From Bacteroidota bacterium (GTDB lineage: Bacteria > Bacteroidota > Bacteroidia > Chitinophagales > Chitinophagaceae): DNA of 35,762 nucleotides. This document shows positions 25,700 to 35,039 of the stretch, piece after piece. The stretch is taken from positions 1-35,762 of the forward strand of contig JAFDXH010000191.1 of the NCBI GenBank assembly GCA_018268075.1, written 5' to 3'. The first letter of the stretch is position 1. Each line of letters starts with the position of its first letter. A program made the position numbers and the translations under genes. Under the pieces are notes generated by a model that worked only from the letters and a program-made list of their open reading frames with translations, did no database searches and was not told the DNA's origin.

Positions 25700-27094
25700 T
25701 TAATAAATATGGTAATCGCCTATAAAATGTTCGCCTGATACATTTTTTACATATACAATGCCTACCCTGTTGGCATACCAATACTCACCGGATTCTAACA
25801 ATGAACCATTTACATAAGTATCCCTTTTCATTTTAATAACGTCTGAAAAATTAAAGGGGCCTACAGGTGCGGCGACCGATTTGGCAAGTATGGTGTATTT
25901 ATAATAAAAACTTGCAGGCACGCCTAATATATTCCCAGTGGCAGTATTGCTTTGCCAAATAGAACCTGCAGGCATATTATCTTTTAGGAAGATACTTTCT
26001 AAAAATAAAGGCTGATCAAAATTTGCTATACTATTACTAAATACATCTTCATATATATAATAGTTGTTCCCCACCTTACGGTAATAAGCAGCAGTATCAA
26101 AAAATACGGTAGGATGTAAATAGTATTCGCCCATTACACTATAAGAATTGCCGTTAATTACTTTGGGCAATGGCAGTATTTTTAGCAATAAAGAGTCACC
26201 AGGTGCTTTTCCATAAGTCCAATCGTTTTGAGGGGTAAAGGGATAATAGTCGTTCAGGAGGGTAGTACCACTTTGAAAATTAATAACAAAAGAACATTGA
26301 CTGGTTCCAAAATGCAGTACAAAGGTTTGATTACCGCCAAAAGCCGGCAACCCACTACCGTTAAGGATAACATTTTTTACTCCAGCACTTGCAAAGGTGC
26401 CGGTAGCAGAGAATGATACGCCGTTTACAGGATCAGTAAAAATCTGATAAGTACCAGGCACAGTTACAGTAGCTTGTACTTGCACTGTATTTATAGAAGT
26501 CAAGGTAACTCCTTGAATAAAGGTTCCATTTACTGTCACAGGTTTACAATTCCCAACACTATCTCCCAATACTCCTGATGAGGTAGGTGCAGAACTGGCA
26601 CCTGCTAATATAGATTTGAATTTTCCCAATTTTAGGGTAGTGGTTTTATTTGCAGAATCCCTTACGGTACCGCTAAAAGTACCTATGATTAAGTTATTAC
26701 TAAAGGATGTAATATTTACTATAAACTCCCCATAAATCTGGCCTGCCTTATAGATGGATGTGCCACCGGCAGAAAAATCAAAAGACGAATTAAACGAGGA
26801 AGCTTTATAACTGCCTACCTTAAATGTATCGGAATAAAGAATCAAATTAAAGTTTTGATTACCGGTAAGGCTTGACCCTGACAAATGAAGTTCTTTATTA
26901 GTTCCGCTGCCAAGAATGTAAGCGGTATCCATATTTCCCTGATACCCCTTTAGGCTATCATTAAATTCCCAGGTACCAGATGCTGTTTTGCCCCCATTGC
27001 CATTTTCAAGACTATATTCTTTAGAACAACTGGAAATTATCAACGTACCTACAAAAGCAATAAATACATACGGGAAGAATTTCATAAGTTTCAT
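25700..27094 (-). CDS. Exported lipoprotein of unknown function
   Basis: I place the start at the ATG at 27094 because it gives a compact lipoprotein signal: MKLMKFFPYVF, a hydrophobic core and lipobox LIISSC with C23. In-frame ATGs at 27127 and 27187 would add up to 31 polar residues. The mature protein (about 440 residues) opens SKEYSLENGNGG. A beta-rich domain follows (GTWEFNDSLKGYQGNMDTAYI to LKLGKFKSIL), then an Ig-like stretch rich in Thr/Val (VNGTFIQGVTLTSINTVQVQATVTVPGTYQIFT), and a C-terminal domain with YPFTPQNDWTYGK. The repeated short strands suggest surface beta-sandwiches. No family is recognised. It lies directly downstream of lspA, the enzyme that would mature it, and may share its transcript. 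Confidence 0.66.
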   Translation of the reverse strand: MKLMKFFPYVFIAFVGTLIISSCSKEYSLENGNGGKTASGTWEFNDSLKGYQGNMDTAYILGSGTNKELHLSGSSLTGNQNFNLILYSDTFKVGSYKASSFNSSFDFSAGGTSIYKAGQIYGEFIVNITSFSNNLIIGTFSGTVRDSANKTTTLKLGKFKSILAGASSAPTSSGVLGDSVGNCKPVTVNGTFIQGVTLTSINTVQVQATVTVPGTYQIFTDPVNGVSFSATGTFASAGVKNVILNGSGLPAFGGNQTFVLHFGTSQCSFVINFQSGTTLLNDYYPFTPQNDWTYGKAPGDSLLLKILPLPKVINGNSYSVMGEYYLHPTVFFDTAAYYRKVGNNYYIYEDVFSNSIANFDQPLFLESIFLKDNMPAGSIWQSNTATGNILGVPASFYYKYTILAKSVAAPVGPFNFSDVIKMKRDTYVNGSLLESGEYWYANRVGIVYVKNVSGEHFIGDYHIY

Positions 27095-27201
27095 CTGGAT
27101 ACTTTTATTGTTTTTTATTTGTCGCATGTAATTGGCATCTTCTACTATTCCATTATCAGTTAAGTTGAATTTTAAAGCCCATTTCATGTTAAACGGATTC
27201 T

Positions 27202-27876
27202 TTACAATACCTGCACTTCATCATTTACAACGGTTTTTGTTTCTATCACATTGCCTGCCTTACTATTTTTTGTTTTAAAAAACCTATTCTGGAAAATAAG
27301 TAAGGTGATAATTCCGGTGGAGATGGAAGCATCGGCCAGGTTAAAAATTGGCCTGAAAAATTCAAAATCCTGGCCTCCCCAAAATGGAATCCATGAAGGG
27401 AAAGTGGCATTTCGTATTATAGGAAAATAAAGCATATCTACTACATTTCCATGAAGAAACCCTGCATACCCATGTGCAGGAAAAATGTGCGCTACATTTA
27501 GAGCATCTATACTACTTTCTTCAAATATCAAACCATAAAACATGCTGTCAATCAGGTTGCCTAATGCGCCTGCAAAAATTAATGATATGCAAATGATAAA
27601 CCCGGTATGGTATTTTTTTCTTACAATTTTTTGAATATAAAAAACCCCATAAATAACTGCAGCCAGCCTGAAAAGAGTTAGAAACATCTTTCCAAATTCA
27701 CCACCAAACTTCCAGCCATAAGCCATCCCTTCGTTTTCGATAAAATATAACCGAAACCAATTTCCGGCTATAGCATGAGACTCACCTACATGAAAATGAG
27801 TTTTTACATAAATTTTCAAAACCTGATCTGCTATTACAAGAATTGCAATGAAGGCGGCAACTTTATATCCTTTCAC
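27202..27876 (-). CDS. lspA: Lipoprotein signal peptidase (signal peptidase II)
   Basis: LspA is an inner-membrane aspartyl protease that removes signal peptides from lipidated prolipoproteins. The 224-residue protein has about four membrane helices, and catalytic aspartates in GNLIDSMFYG (D110) and FNLADASISTG (D182). The other family blocks are ADQVLKIYVKTHF near the start and FIENEGMAYGWKF (44-56). Between the aspartates it carries an insertion of about 40 residues with GYAGFLHGNVVDMLYFPI, usual in Bacteroidota LspA and absent from E. coli. A lipoprotein gene follows. The leader up to the ABC gene (124 bp) contains only a weak -7 match. Confidence 0.95.
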   Translation of the reverse strand: MKGYKVAAFIAILVIADQVLKIYVKTHFHVGESHAIAGNWFRLYFIENEGMAYGWKFGGEFGKMFLTLFRLAAVIYGVFYIQKIVRKKYHTGFIICISLIFAGALGNLIDSMFYGLIFEESSIDALNVAHIFPAHGYAGFLHGNVVDMLYFPIIRNATFPSWIPFWGGQDFEFFRPIFNLADASISTGIITLLIFQNRFFKTKNSKAGNVIETKTVVNDEVQVL

Positions 27877-28000
27877 TAAAAAAAATTAAGGGGGTAAAGA
27901 TAATAATAAACTTAAAAGTCGCTAAGGCGAGTGTGTGAATAATGTGATAAATGAAATTGGGGCGAAATATTGGTCTGAGAAATTTCTATCACCTTCATCT

Positions 28001-28621
28001 TTAATTTTTAAATAATTTAATATCCAGCACCTCATTACAAAATGCATATTCACTTTTGTCATTGCTGCTGATAACTACGATTCTGTCATTACAATACTTA
28101 TTGATCAGCGTGAGGTATAGGCTATATCCATCATCATCAAGATTTGTGAGTGGCTCATCCAGCAATAGCAATTTAGTATCGCTGTATATTGCCTGAGCCA
28201 GTTTTACCCTTTGCTTCATTCCACTACTGAAATACCTAATCTCCTGATTGGCAGCCCGATGCAAACCTATTTCTGAAATGATTTCGGTAGTGGAAAGGTT
28301 GGATAAAAATCCTTTCATTTTTTGGTGAAATTGAAGAAATTCTAACAGTGTCATTTCTTCAATCAGCTCCAGGTAGGGTGCGGCAAAGGAAACATGATGA
28401 AATATTTTCTCTGAATTGATTTCCCCCATGGAATCAAAATATTTTAAATTGCCCTCATTGTAGGTACGGGATCCGGAAAGTATTTGCAAAAGAGTAGATT
28501 TTCCAGAACCATTGGGTCCGGTAATAGCGTAAAAAACTCCTGAAGAAAACTGATAATTCAGATTTCGGAAAATCCAGGTACGGTTAAACCTCTTTCCCAG
28601 ACCGGCGGCCTTAATATTCAT
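28001..28621 (-). CDS. ABC transporter ATP-binding protein (CcmA-like)
   Basis: The 206-residue single ATPase domain has Walker A GPNGSGKST (35-43), a Q-loop region before residue 90, signature FSSGMKQR (residues 131-138, where LSGGQ is usual), Walker B LLLLDEP (D155/E156) and a D-loop, LTNLDD. No membrane segment is fused, and no permease gene lies in the window. The start overlaps the end of lpxA by 11 bp, so it is translated with the lipid A genes. It may be an ATPase for lipid or heme export, or a lone partner of a permease elsewhere. The nearest type by sequence is the short CcmA-like group. Its link to lipid A is inferred from position only. Confidence 0.86.
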   Translation of the reverse strand: MNIKAAGLGKRFNRTWIFRNLNYQFSSGVFYAITGPNGSGKSTLLQILSGSRTYNEGNLKYFDSMGEINSEKIFHHVSFAAPYLELIEEMTLLEFLQFHQKMKGFLSNLSTTEIISEIGLHRAANQEIRYFSSGMKQRVKLAQAIYSDTKLLLLDEPLTNLDDDGYSLYLTLINKYCNDRIVVISSNDKSEYAFCNEVLDIKLFKN

Positions 28622-29408
28622 CCGGATTGTCTTTGATGGCCATCTTTAAAATACCTTTTTTACTTTGGTTGATAAAATCCAGAATGAGGTCTTTTTCGTC
28701 GGAATCTGGCAACTCATTTTCAATTACCGATTTGGCCTGAGAGATATTATATCCGCGAAGGTAGAGGGTGCGGTATATTTCTTGTATTGCACTTATCTTT
28801 TCTGCAGAAAACCCTCTGCGATGCAGCCCTACAGAATTAATACCTGCAAAACTTAACGGCGCACGGCCAGCCTTTATAAATGGAGGTACATCTTTTATAA
28901 TTTCTGAGCCACCTGCTATGTATGAGTGGGCGCCTATTTTAGAAAATTGTATAGCAGCTGCAAGGCCCCCAATAATTGCATAGTCTCCTATTTCCACATG
29001 ACCCGCAAGTTGTACAGTATTCGCTATCACTACATGGTCGCCTATGATACAATCATGGGCAATATGTGCGTATGCCATTAGTAAACAGTTTTTTCCAATT
29101 ACTGTTTTATGCTTATCAACAGTACCTCTGTGAATAGTTACACATTCACGAATCACTGTATAATCGCCTATCTCTACAGCGCTTACTTCACCATTAAATT
29201 TAAGGTCTTGAGGCTCTGCTCCAATAACAGCACCAGGAAAAACTCTGCAATGCTTACCCAATGTGGTATATTCCAGAATAACGGAATGGGTTAATAAATG
29301 ACACCCATCCCCGATTATTGTCCCTTTTTCAACAACGCAAAAAGCGTCTATCGTAACATTGTTCCCAATTTTTGCTTCGGGATGAATATGTGCAAGTGGG
29401 CTTATCAT
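28611..29408 (-). CDS. lpxA: UDP-N-acetylglucosamine acyltransferase LpxA
   Basis: LpxA adds a 3-hydroxyacyl chain from ACP to UDP-GlcNAc, the first step of lipid A synthesis, in the cytoplasm. The protein is 265 residues, normal for the family. The N-terminal two thirds is a left-handed beta helix of hexapeptide repeats (IGNNVTIDAF, IIGDG, VIGAEPQDLKFNGE, GDYTVIRECVTIHRGT). The block MAYAHIAHDCIIGDHVVIAN includes H118, which matches the E. coli catalytic H125. The C-terminus is helical (GLHRRGFSAEKISAIQEIYRTLYLRG). It overlaps lpxC-fabZ by four bases (ATGA) and the ABC gene by 11 bp, so the operon is tightly coupled. Confidence 0.97.
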   Translation of the reverse strand: MISPLAHIHPEAKIGNNVTIDAFCVVEKGTIIGDGCHLLTHSVILEYTTLGKHCRVFPGAVIGAEPQDLKFNGEVSAVEIGDYTVIRECVTIHRGTVDKHKTVIGKNCLLMAYAHIAHDCIIGDHVVIANTVQLAGHVEIGDYAIIGGLAAAIQFSKIGAHSYIAGGSEIIKDVPPFIKAGRAPLSFAGINSVGLHRRGFSAEKISAIQEIYRTLYLRGYNISQAKSVIENELPDSDEKDLILDFINQSKKGILKMAIKDNPDEY

Positions 29409-30817
29409 GAATTTTGGGGTCTTTTTACTACCTGAGCTATTAGTACAGCTTCAGTTACAATTTTATCTCCAACATAAACGGTTCCTTTCATCTCACAAAT
29501 GCCTCTCCTGATTGCATTGAGTAATTCCATTTTTAAAATCAGCGTGTCGCCGGGCACTACCTTTTGTTTGAATTTGCAATTTTCTATTTTAAGAAAATAG
29601 GTATCGTATTTATCGGGCGAATTTCTGGGTATAGCAATGAAGCCCCCTACCTGCGCTAAGGCTTCTGCAAGCAAAACGCCCGGCATTACTGAGTTACCGG
29701 GAAAGTGACCCTGAAAGAAAGGTTCATTATAAGTTACATTCTTTATACCCACCACGTGGGTATCAGAGAGTTCAATTATTTTATCCACCATTAAAAAAGG
29801 ATAACGATGTGGCAAGGTATTCTCTACCTGCTGAATATCCAATACTGGAGGTTTATTGGGATCATAAACAGGTATATCCTGACGATGTTTGTACTTTTTA
29901 ATATGCTCTCTGATCTTTTTTGCAAATTGAATATTAGAGGCATGCCCAGGACGATTGGCAATAATATGAGCATTAAAAGAGAATCCCACTAAGGCAAGAT
30001 CGCCTACTACATCCAACAGTTTGTGCCGTGCCGGTTCATTAGGAAACCTTAGAGTAAGATTATTCAATATTCCTGCCTCACTTACTTTTACATCTTTTTT
30101 ATTAAAAATTTTTGAGATCCTGTTTACCTGATCGTCATCTACAGGCCTATCTACTACTACAATGGCATTATTGATATCACCACCTTTAATAAGATCATGG
30201 GCTAATAATTGCTCCAACTCATGAAAGAAGCAGAATGTGCGGCTGGGTGCAATTTCATCGGCAAAATCATTCATATCAGCAAGGGCAGCATGCTGTGTAC
30301 CCAAAACCGGAGAGTTAAAATCAATTAAAGTGTTGATACGGTATCCATCATAAGGAAGCGCTACCATTTCTACCTTTTTTTCTGCATCTAAAAAGGTAAT
30401 ATTATGCTGAAGGTTATAAATTATTTTTTCGGCACTCTGCTGCTTGCGCCCTGCCTCTGCCAGATGTTGAATAAAAACCTGGGCACTCCCATCCAATATG
30501 GGTACTTCTTCCCCGTCTATTTCTATCAGTGCATTGTCAATTTGCATACCTACAAGAGAAGCCATCAGGTGTTCAATAGTGCTCACTCTTGCTCCATTAA
30601 TGCCTATCGTAGTACTTCTATTGGTTTCTATTACATTATCTACATCGGCTTTTATTTCGGGCTTCCCTTCAAGATCGGTTCGCTTAAAGATAATACCCGT
30701 ATTGATTTCGGCCGGTAGTATATTCATGGTTACAGAATGTCCTGTATGAATACCAGCTCCGGATATGGTGACCGGACTTTGAAGAGTGTGTTGATAATGC
30801 TTTTCCCTTGATTTCAT
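29405..30817 (-). CDS. lpxC: Bifunctional UDP-3-O-acyl-GlcNAc deacetylase / 3-hydroxyacyl-ACP dehydratase
   Basis: The fusion joins LpxC (committed zinc-dependent deacetylation in lipid A synthesis) to FabZ (dehydration in fatty acid elongation). The fusion is usual in Bacteroidota. I prefer the ATG at 30817 (MKSREKHYQHTL) as closest to relatives; ATGs at 30826 and 30847 are in frame. Numbered from it, LpxC spans residues about 1-310: zinc His in STIEHLMAS (H83), zinc His and Asp in FPNEPARHKLLDVVGD (H265, D269) and an acid/base His in RPGHAS. FabZ spans about 330-470, with HRYPFLMVDKI and catalytic His and Glu in FFQGHFPGNSVMPGVLLAEALAQ (H371, E385). Stop and lpxA start overlap by four bases. 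Confidence 0.96.
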   Translation of the reverse strand: MKSREKHYQHTLQSPVTISGAGIHTGHSVTMNILPAEINTGIIFKRTDLEGKPEIKADVDNVIETNRSTTIGINGARVSTIEHLMASLVGMQIDNALIEIDGEEVPILDGSAQVFIQHLAEAGRKQQSAEKIIYNLQHNITFLDAEKKVEMVALPYDGYRINTLIDFNSPVLGTQHAALADMNDFADEIAPSRTFCFFHELEQLLAHDLIKGGDINNAIVVVDRPVDDDQVNRISKIFNKKDVKVSEAGILNNLTLRFPNEPARHKLLDVVGDLALVGFSFNAHIIANRPGHASNIQFAKKIREHIKKYKHRQDIPVYDPNKPPVLDIQQVENTLPHRYPFLMVDKIIELSDTHVVGIKNVTYNEPFFQGHFPGNSVMPGVLLAEALAQVGGFIAIPRNSPDKYDTYFLKIENCKFKQKVVPGDTLILKMELLNAIRRGICEMKGTVYVGDKIVTEAVLIAQVVKRPQNS

Positions 30818-30897
30818 TGATTGCATGATTGCGAAAGTATGAAACAATTGCTTTATTTATAAATCTGGCAGGCGCATATTCCTATACTTTACAATAT

Positions 30898-31956
30898 TTA
30901 TTTTTCTATTCCGGTTATTTCTTTCTTTAAATTTTGAATGGTTTCTTCTAAATTTTTTATTCTTTTTTCAAGGTCTGGCAGGTTGCGGCTAAGTATCTGA
31001 CTGCGTAAGGCATCATTATAATTAAAGGCAGGCGAACCAGTAACAATACTATTAGCTATTTTTATGGATTTTGCTACGCCACTCTGTGCATTTATTTTGC
31101 TTCCATCAGCAATGTGTATGTGCCCCACTATCCCAGCCTGGCCGCCAATCATTACGCTATTTCCTATTTTGGTACTTCCGCTTATACCAGCTTGGGCTGC
31201 TATCACTGTATTACTTCCTACTTCTACATTATGTGCTATTTGAATCAGGTTATCCAACTTTGCACCAGCTTTTATAATCGTGGAGCCAATGGTAGCCCTA
31301 TCTATCGCTGTATTAGCACCTATTTCTACATTATCTTCTATCACTACATTTCCAATCTGGGGTATCTTTTTAAAAGTGCCATCCGGCTGTGGCGCAAAAC
31401 CAAATCCATCACCACCAATAACTGCTCCTGCATGGATACATACATTTTTGCCTACCACACAATCATGATGAATCTTTACCCCTGGCGACAATGAAGCCCC
31501 TTCATCTATTATTACATTTTCGCCAAGATAAACCTGCTGGTACACCTTGGCATTATTACCAATGACAACATTTTTACCTATATAACTAAATGCTCCGATA
31601 AATACATTTTCACCAATACGAGCAGTAGCATGAATAAAGGCGGGCTGCTCTATTCCTGAAAGATTTGCCTTTACCATTTTTGCATATTCAGTAAGCAATA
31701 ATGCAAATGAAGAATAAGCATCCTGAACGCGAATAAGTGTAGGGGTAACAGCTTTAGTCAACTGAAAAGTGTCGCTTACGATCACTACAGAAGCTTGGGT
31801 AGAATAGAGGTATTCCTCATATTTAGGATTTGCCAAAAAGCCTAACTGGCCTGGCCCGGCTTCTTCCAGCTTTCCAAAAGCAGAAACAACCGTATCTGGA
31901 TTGCCTTCTACCTTTCCATCTATAAGTAGTGCTATTTGCTGTGCAGTAAAATCCAT
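30898..31956 (-). CDS. lpxD: UDP-3-O-(3-hydroxyacyl)glucosamine N-acyltransferase LpxD
   Basis: LpxD adds the second 3-hydroxyacyl chain, to the amine freed by LpxC. The 352-residue protein has the N-terminal uridine-binding domain (residues 1-100, with [14 protein letters not shown] and ASVVIV). A left-handed beta helix of hexapeptides (110-310) follows. Catalytic His lies in [15 protein letters not shown] (H242), matching E. coli H239, and the conserved [10 protein letters not shown] is at 181-190. The last 25-30 residues ([19 protein letters not shown]) form a short coiled coil. The gene starts 15 bp after the HD-protein gene and precedes lpxC-fabZ, in the usual Bacteroidota order. Confidence 0.97.
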   Translation of the reverse strand: MDFTAQQIALLIDGKVEGNPDTVVSAFGKLEEAGPGQLGFLANPKYEEYLYSTQASVVIVSDTFQLTKAVTPTLIRVQDAYSSFALLLTEYAKMVKANLSGIEQPAFIHATARIGENVFIGAFSYIGKNVVIGNNAKVYQQVYLGENVIIDEGASLSPGVKIHHDCVVGKNVCIHAGAVIGGDGFGFAPQPDGTFKKIPQIGNVVIEDNVEIGANTAIDRATIGSTIIKAGAKLDNLIQIAHNVEVGSNTVIAAQAGISGSTKIGNSVMIGGQAGIVGHIHIADGSKINAQSGVAKSIKIANSIVTGSPAFNYNDALRSQILSRNLPDLEKRIKNLEETIQNLKKEITGIEK

Positions 31957-31971
31957 TATTGAGTTTGTATG

Positions 31972-33186
31972 TTATAAACTTACTTCTATGCTCTTTGGAA
32001 AACAAATATAAAATTTTTTGACCGTGCCAAATAAACTTTGATTAATGAGGGCATTATCTACTTCAGAAATATCCCGCTTGCTTCCATCTTTAAACAGTAT
32101 ATGAATGTGTTCTGTTTTAGGGTCATAGGTTTTATTATGCACCTCTCCGGCAAATGCCAACCATCCTGCTTCCTCTGTACTTACATTGAATTGCTGAGCC
32201 AGCCTCACTTTTAGCCCCTCTAAAATGCTCTTATCTATTTTGGCAGGAAGATACTTTACTTTAAGAAGTTTCCTATCTATTAAAGACCGGCACATAAAAG
32301 ATAAAATTTTATCAGAATGACTTGCCCATTTTTTAATAGAATATAACACATCAGTATCATCTAGCTCACAGAAAATATCCAAGTTTTTTTCTAACCCATC
32401 TTTCAGGTATTCTTCTTTGAGAAAAAAATCAAGCCTTTCTGAAGAAGCATTTATATTCATTGCTTTAGCCCGGCTAATAATATTCAACAGCATTTTCTCG
32501 GCGCTCAAAACTGTTTTATGAAGATAAACTTGCCAATACATAAATCTTCGAGACACAAGAAACTTTTCAATAGAATAAAGCCCTTTTTGCTCTACCACTA
32601 ATTCGCTATCCTGAACTGTGAGCATTTTTATGATACGGTCATAACCTATTACCCCTTCACTTACTCCTGTAAAAAAGCTATCCCTTATCAGGTAATCCAT
32701 ACGATCTACATCCAATTGCCCGCTTACCAATTGATGAAGAAACTTTTTAGGATAAGCGTTTGTAAAAATTGCAATTGCCATACCAAGTTTCCCATTCATC
32801 TGACCATTCATCCTTTGCATGATCATTAAAGAAATATCTTCATGCGAATGTTTTTCTATCAGGGTACGCTCCAGCGCATGCGAATAAGGCCCATGCCCTA
32901 TATCATGCAAAAGAATTGCAATTTTTGCACCCTGCTCTTCATCGGCCGATATTTCAATCCCCTTACTTTTTAATTCGTTTAAAGCATTACACATCAGGTG
33001 GTAAGCACCCAGCGAATGATGAAGCCTTGTATGCACCGCACCGGGATATACCAGGTGCGCCATAGCCATCTGGTGAATGCGCCTTAGCCGTTGATACCAG
33101 GGGTGCGCTATTACTTCATTTATCAGTTCATCGTCAATAGTAATAAAGCCATAAACCGGATCATTAATAATTTTCCTAAAAGCCAT
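31972..33186 (-). CDS. HD-domain phosphohydrolase (dNTPase/SAMHD1-like)
   Basis: The 404-residue protein is an HD-superfamily hydrolase of the type related to dGTP triphosphohydrolases. The N-terminal block DPVYGFITIDDELINEVIAHP precedes FQRL-like HPWYQRLRRIHQ, and YPGAVHTRLHHSLG supplies the first metal His (H56 or H57). ILLHDIGHGPYSHALE contains the HD pair H94-D95, and LDVDRMDYLIRDS the later Asp. The active site therefore looks complete. The substrate is unknown; relatives act on dNTPs or other nucleotides. It is the first gene of the lpx operon and is divergent from porX. This neighbourhood (HD gene next to lpxD) is common in Bacteroidota, but a functional link is not shown by sequence. 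Confidence 0.88.
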   Translation of the reverse strand: MAFRKIINDPVYGFITIDDELINEVIAHPWYQRLRRIHQMAMAHLVYPGAVHTRLHHSLGAYHLMCNALNELKSKGIEISADEEQGAKIAILLHDIGHGPYSHALERTLIEKHSHEDISLMIMQRMNGQMNGKLGMAIAIFTNAYPKKFLHQLVSGQLDVDRMDYLIRDSFFTGVSEGVIGYDRIIKMLTVQDSELVVEQKGLYSIEKFLVSRRFMYWQVYLHKTVLSAEKMLLNIISRAKAMNINASSERLDFFLKEEYLKDGLEKNLDIFCELDDTDVLYSIKKWASHSDKILSFMCRSLIDRKLLKVKYLPAKIDKSILEGLKVRLAQQFNVSTEEAGWLAFAGEVHNKTYDPKTEHIHILFKDGSKRDISEVDNALINQSLFGTVKKFYICFPKSIEVSL

Positions 33187-33218
33187 CTGCTATTTTGTTA
33201 AATTGAAAAACTTGCCTG

Positions 33219-33226
33219 CAAAGGTA
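33219..33226 (-). promoter_or_regulatory. Bacteroidota -7 element of the HD-lpxD-lpxC-fabZ-lpxA-ABC operon
   Basis: TACCTTTG on the minus strand matches TAnnTTTG, with the HD-protein ATG 33 bp downstream. No TTG is found at the ideal spacing, so only the -7 box is supported. Confidence 0.45.
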
Positions 33227-33415
33227 ATTTTTGGCAATGGTAATAAATTATATTTGTAGGATATGCATTGCATAATTAACATCCATTTTTTAAATTAATC
33301 AGTTTTTAAAAATAGCATACGAATTACAGCCTATGTATATTTTAATAACCGAAAAAAAACGAAAATGTGACATTAGGGAGTGCATTGCATACAGAATTCC
33401 TTTTTAACGTGATAA

Positions 33416-33423
33416 TAATTTTG
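33416..33423 (+). promoter_or_regulatory. Bacteroidota -7 element for porX
   Basis: TAATTTTG matches TAnnTTTG and lies 7 bp before the porX ATG (33431), predicting a very short or absent leader. No -33 TTG is seen at the usual distance. Confidence 0.42.
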
Positions 33424-33430
33424 AATAAAA

Positions 33431-34996
33431 ATGAATGCAGTAAAAATTTTGTGGGTTGATGATGAAATGGAAAGTTTAAAATCTCAGATTCTTTTTTTAC
33501 AAAATAAAGGGTACGATGTAAAATCCCTTAGCAATGGACAAGATGCTATAGAATTTGTAAAACAAAATAGTATTGATGTAGTATTACTTGATGAAAGTAT
33601 GCCCGGCATCTCCGGGCTGGAGACTTTACAAAAAATAAAAGGTATCAATAGCCAGATACCCATAGTGCTCATTACCAAAAATGAAACCGAGAACCTAATG
33701 GATGAGGCTATTGGTTCGCAGATTACAGACTACCTGATAAAACCGGTAAACCCAAATCAAGTATGGCTCTCCCTAAAAAAGATAATTGACAATAAAAGGC
33801 TTGTAGCAGAAAAAACTACTTCCAGTTACCAACAACACTTTCGTGATCTTTTTATGGCCCTCAATGATAACCCTGATTACCTGCAGTGGATGGAAATATA
33901 TAAGAGGCTTGTGTATTGGGAACTCGAGATGAAAAAGAGTGATAGCCCGGAGATGCAGGAAGTATTTCAATCTCAAAAAAATGAAGCAAATACTGAATTT
34001 TTCAAATTTATTTCTAAAAACTATTCCACATGGGTAACCAATGCAAGCGCTGAAGCGCCCATTATGAGCCATACACTCATGAAGTATAAAGTATTTCCAC
34101 ATGTAGTGCCTGGCGTTCCTACATTTTTTGTACTGATTGATAATCTCAGATACGATCAATGGAAAACCATACAACCATTATTTGCCGAAAATTTCAGGCT
34201 GCAGGAAGAAGAAACATTTTATTCTATTTTACCTACGGCCACACAATACAGTCGCAATGCAATTTTTGCAGGCCTGCTGCCAATAGATATTGAAAAACAA
34301 TTTCCTGCTGAATGGAAAAATGACGATGAAGAAGGAGGCAAAAATCTGTACGAAGAACTATTTTTCAAAACCCAACTTAAAAGATTACGTAAGGATGATT
34401 GGAAATATTCTTATACAAAAATTACCAACCATCAAGATGCCCAAAAATTAGTTGACAACATCCACAATTTTCTCACAAATGACATCAATATCATTGTCTA
34501 TAATTTTGTAGATATGCTGAGCCATGCGCGCACAGAGATGGAGGTGCTTAAAGAATTGGCAGCAGATGAAACGAGCTACAGGAGCCTCACTGCCTCATGG
34601 TTTGAACATTCTCCATTGCATCAGGCATTGAAGAAAATTTCAGGAAAAAAAATGAACCTTATTATTGCAACTGATCATGGTAGTGTGAGAGTAAATTCGC
34701 CGCAAAAAGTAGTTGGCGACAAACAAACTACTGCCAACCTTCGCTATAAACATGGGCGTAATTTGAACTATGAACCCAAGGAGGTACTAGCCTTTCGCGA
34801 TCCAAAGCTTGCTGGCTTACCTACACCTAATGTAAACTCATCCTTCATTTTTGCCCGACAGGATGGCTATTTATGTTATCCTAATAACTATAATCATTTT
34901 GCTAATTACTATAAAAACACTTTTCAACATGGTGGGGTAAGCCTCGAAGAAATGATTATACCAGTAGTACGCATGACTGGTAAAGGAGATGAATAA
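33431..34996 (+). CDS. porX: PorX, T9SS response regulator with PglZ/alkaline-phosphatase-like domain
   Basis: The 521-residue protein has an N-terminal receiver domain (1-120). It carries acidic pair D10-D11, phosphoacceptor D54 (VVLLDESMPG), T82 and K104 (LIKPVNP), all the residues needed for phosphorylation. A helical linker (about 130-225) leads into an alkaline-phosphatase-superfamily domain (PglZ). Its metal and nucleophile sites are visible: LIDNLRYDQW (D237), LPTATQYSRNAIFAGL (T271), FVDMLSHARTE and IATDHGS. PorX, with the histidine kinase PorY, controls T9SS genes, and its effector domain has been described as a zinc phosphodiesterase acting on oligonucleotides. It is divergent from the HD/lpx operon. 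porY is not in the window. Confidence 0.93.
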   Translation: MNAVKILWVDDEMESLKSQILFLQNKGYDVKSLSNGQDAIEFVKQNSIDVVLLDESMPGISGLETLQKIKGINSQIPIVLITKNETENLMDEAIGSQITDYLIKPVNPNQVWLSLKKIIDNKRLVAEKTTSSYQQHFRDLFMALNDNPDYLQWMEIYKRLVYWELEMKKSDSPEMQEVFQSQKNEANTEFFKFISKNYSTWVTNASAEAPIMSHTLMKYKVFPHVVPGVPTFFVLIDNLRYDQWKTIQPLFAENFRLQEEETFYSILPTATQYSRNAIFAGLLPIDIEKQFPAEWKNDDEEGGKNLYEELFFKTQLKRLRKDDWKYSYTKITNHQDAQKLVDNIHNFLTNDINIIVYNFVDMLSHARTEMEVLKELAADETSYRSLTASWFEHSPLHQALKKISGKKMNLIIATDHGSVRVNSPQKVVGDKQTTANLRYKHGRNLNYEPKEVLAFRDPKLAGLPTPNVNSSFIFARQDGYLCYPNNYNHFANYYKNTFQHGGVSLEEMIIPVVRMTGKGDE

Positions 34997-35039
34997 TGAG
35001 TACCTAATAAAAGTGCAGTTGGCTACTTTTATTTTTTTA

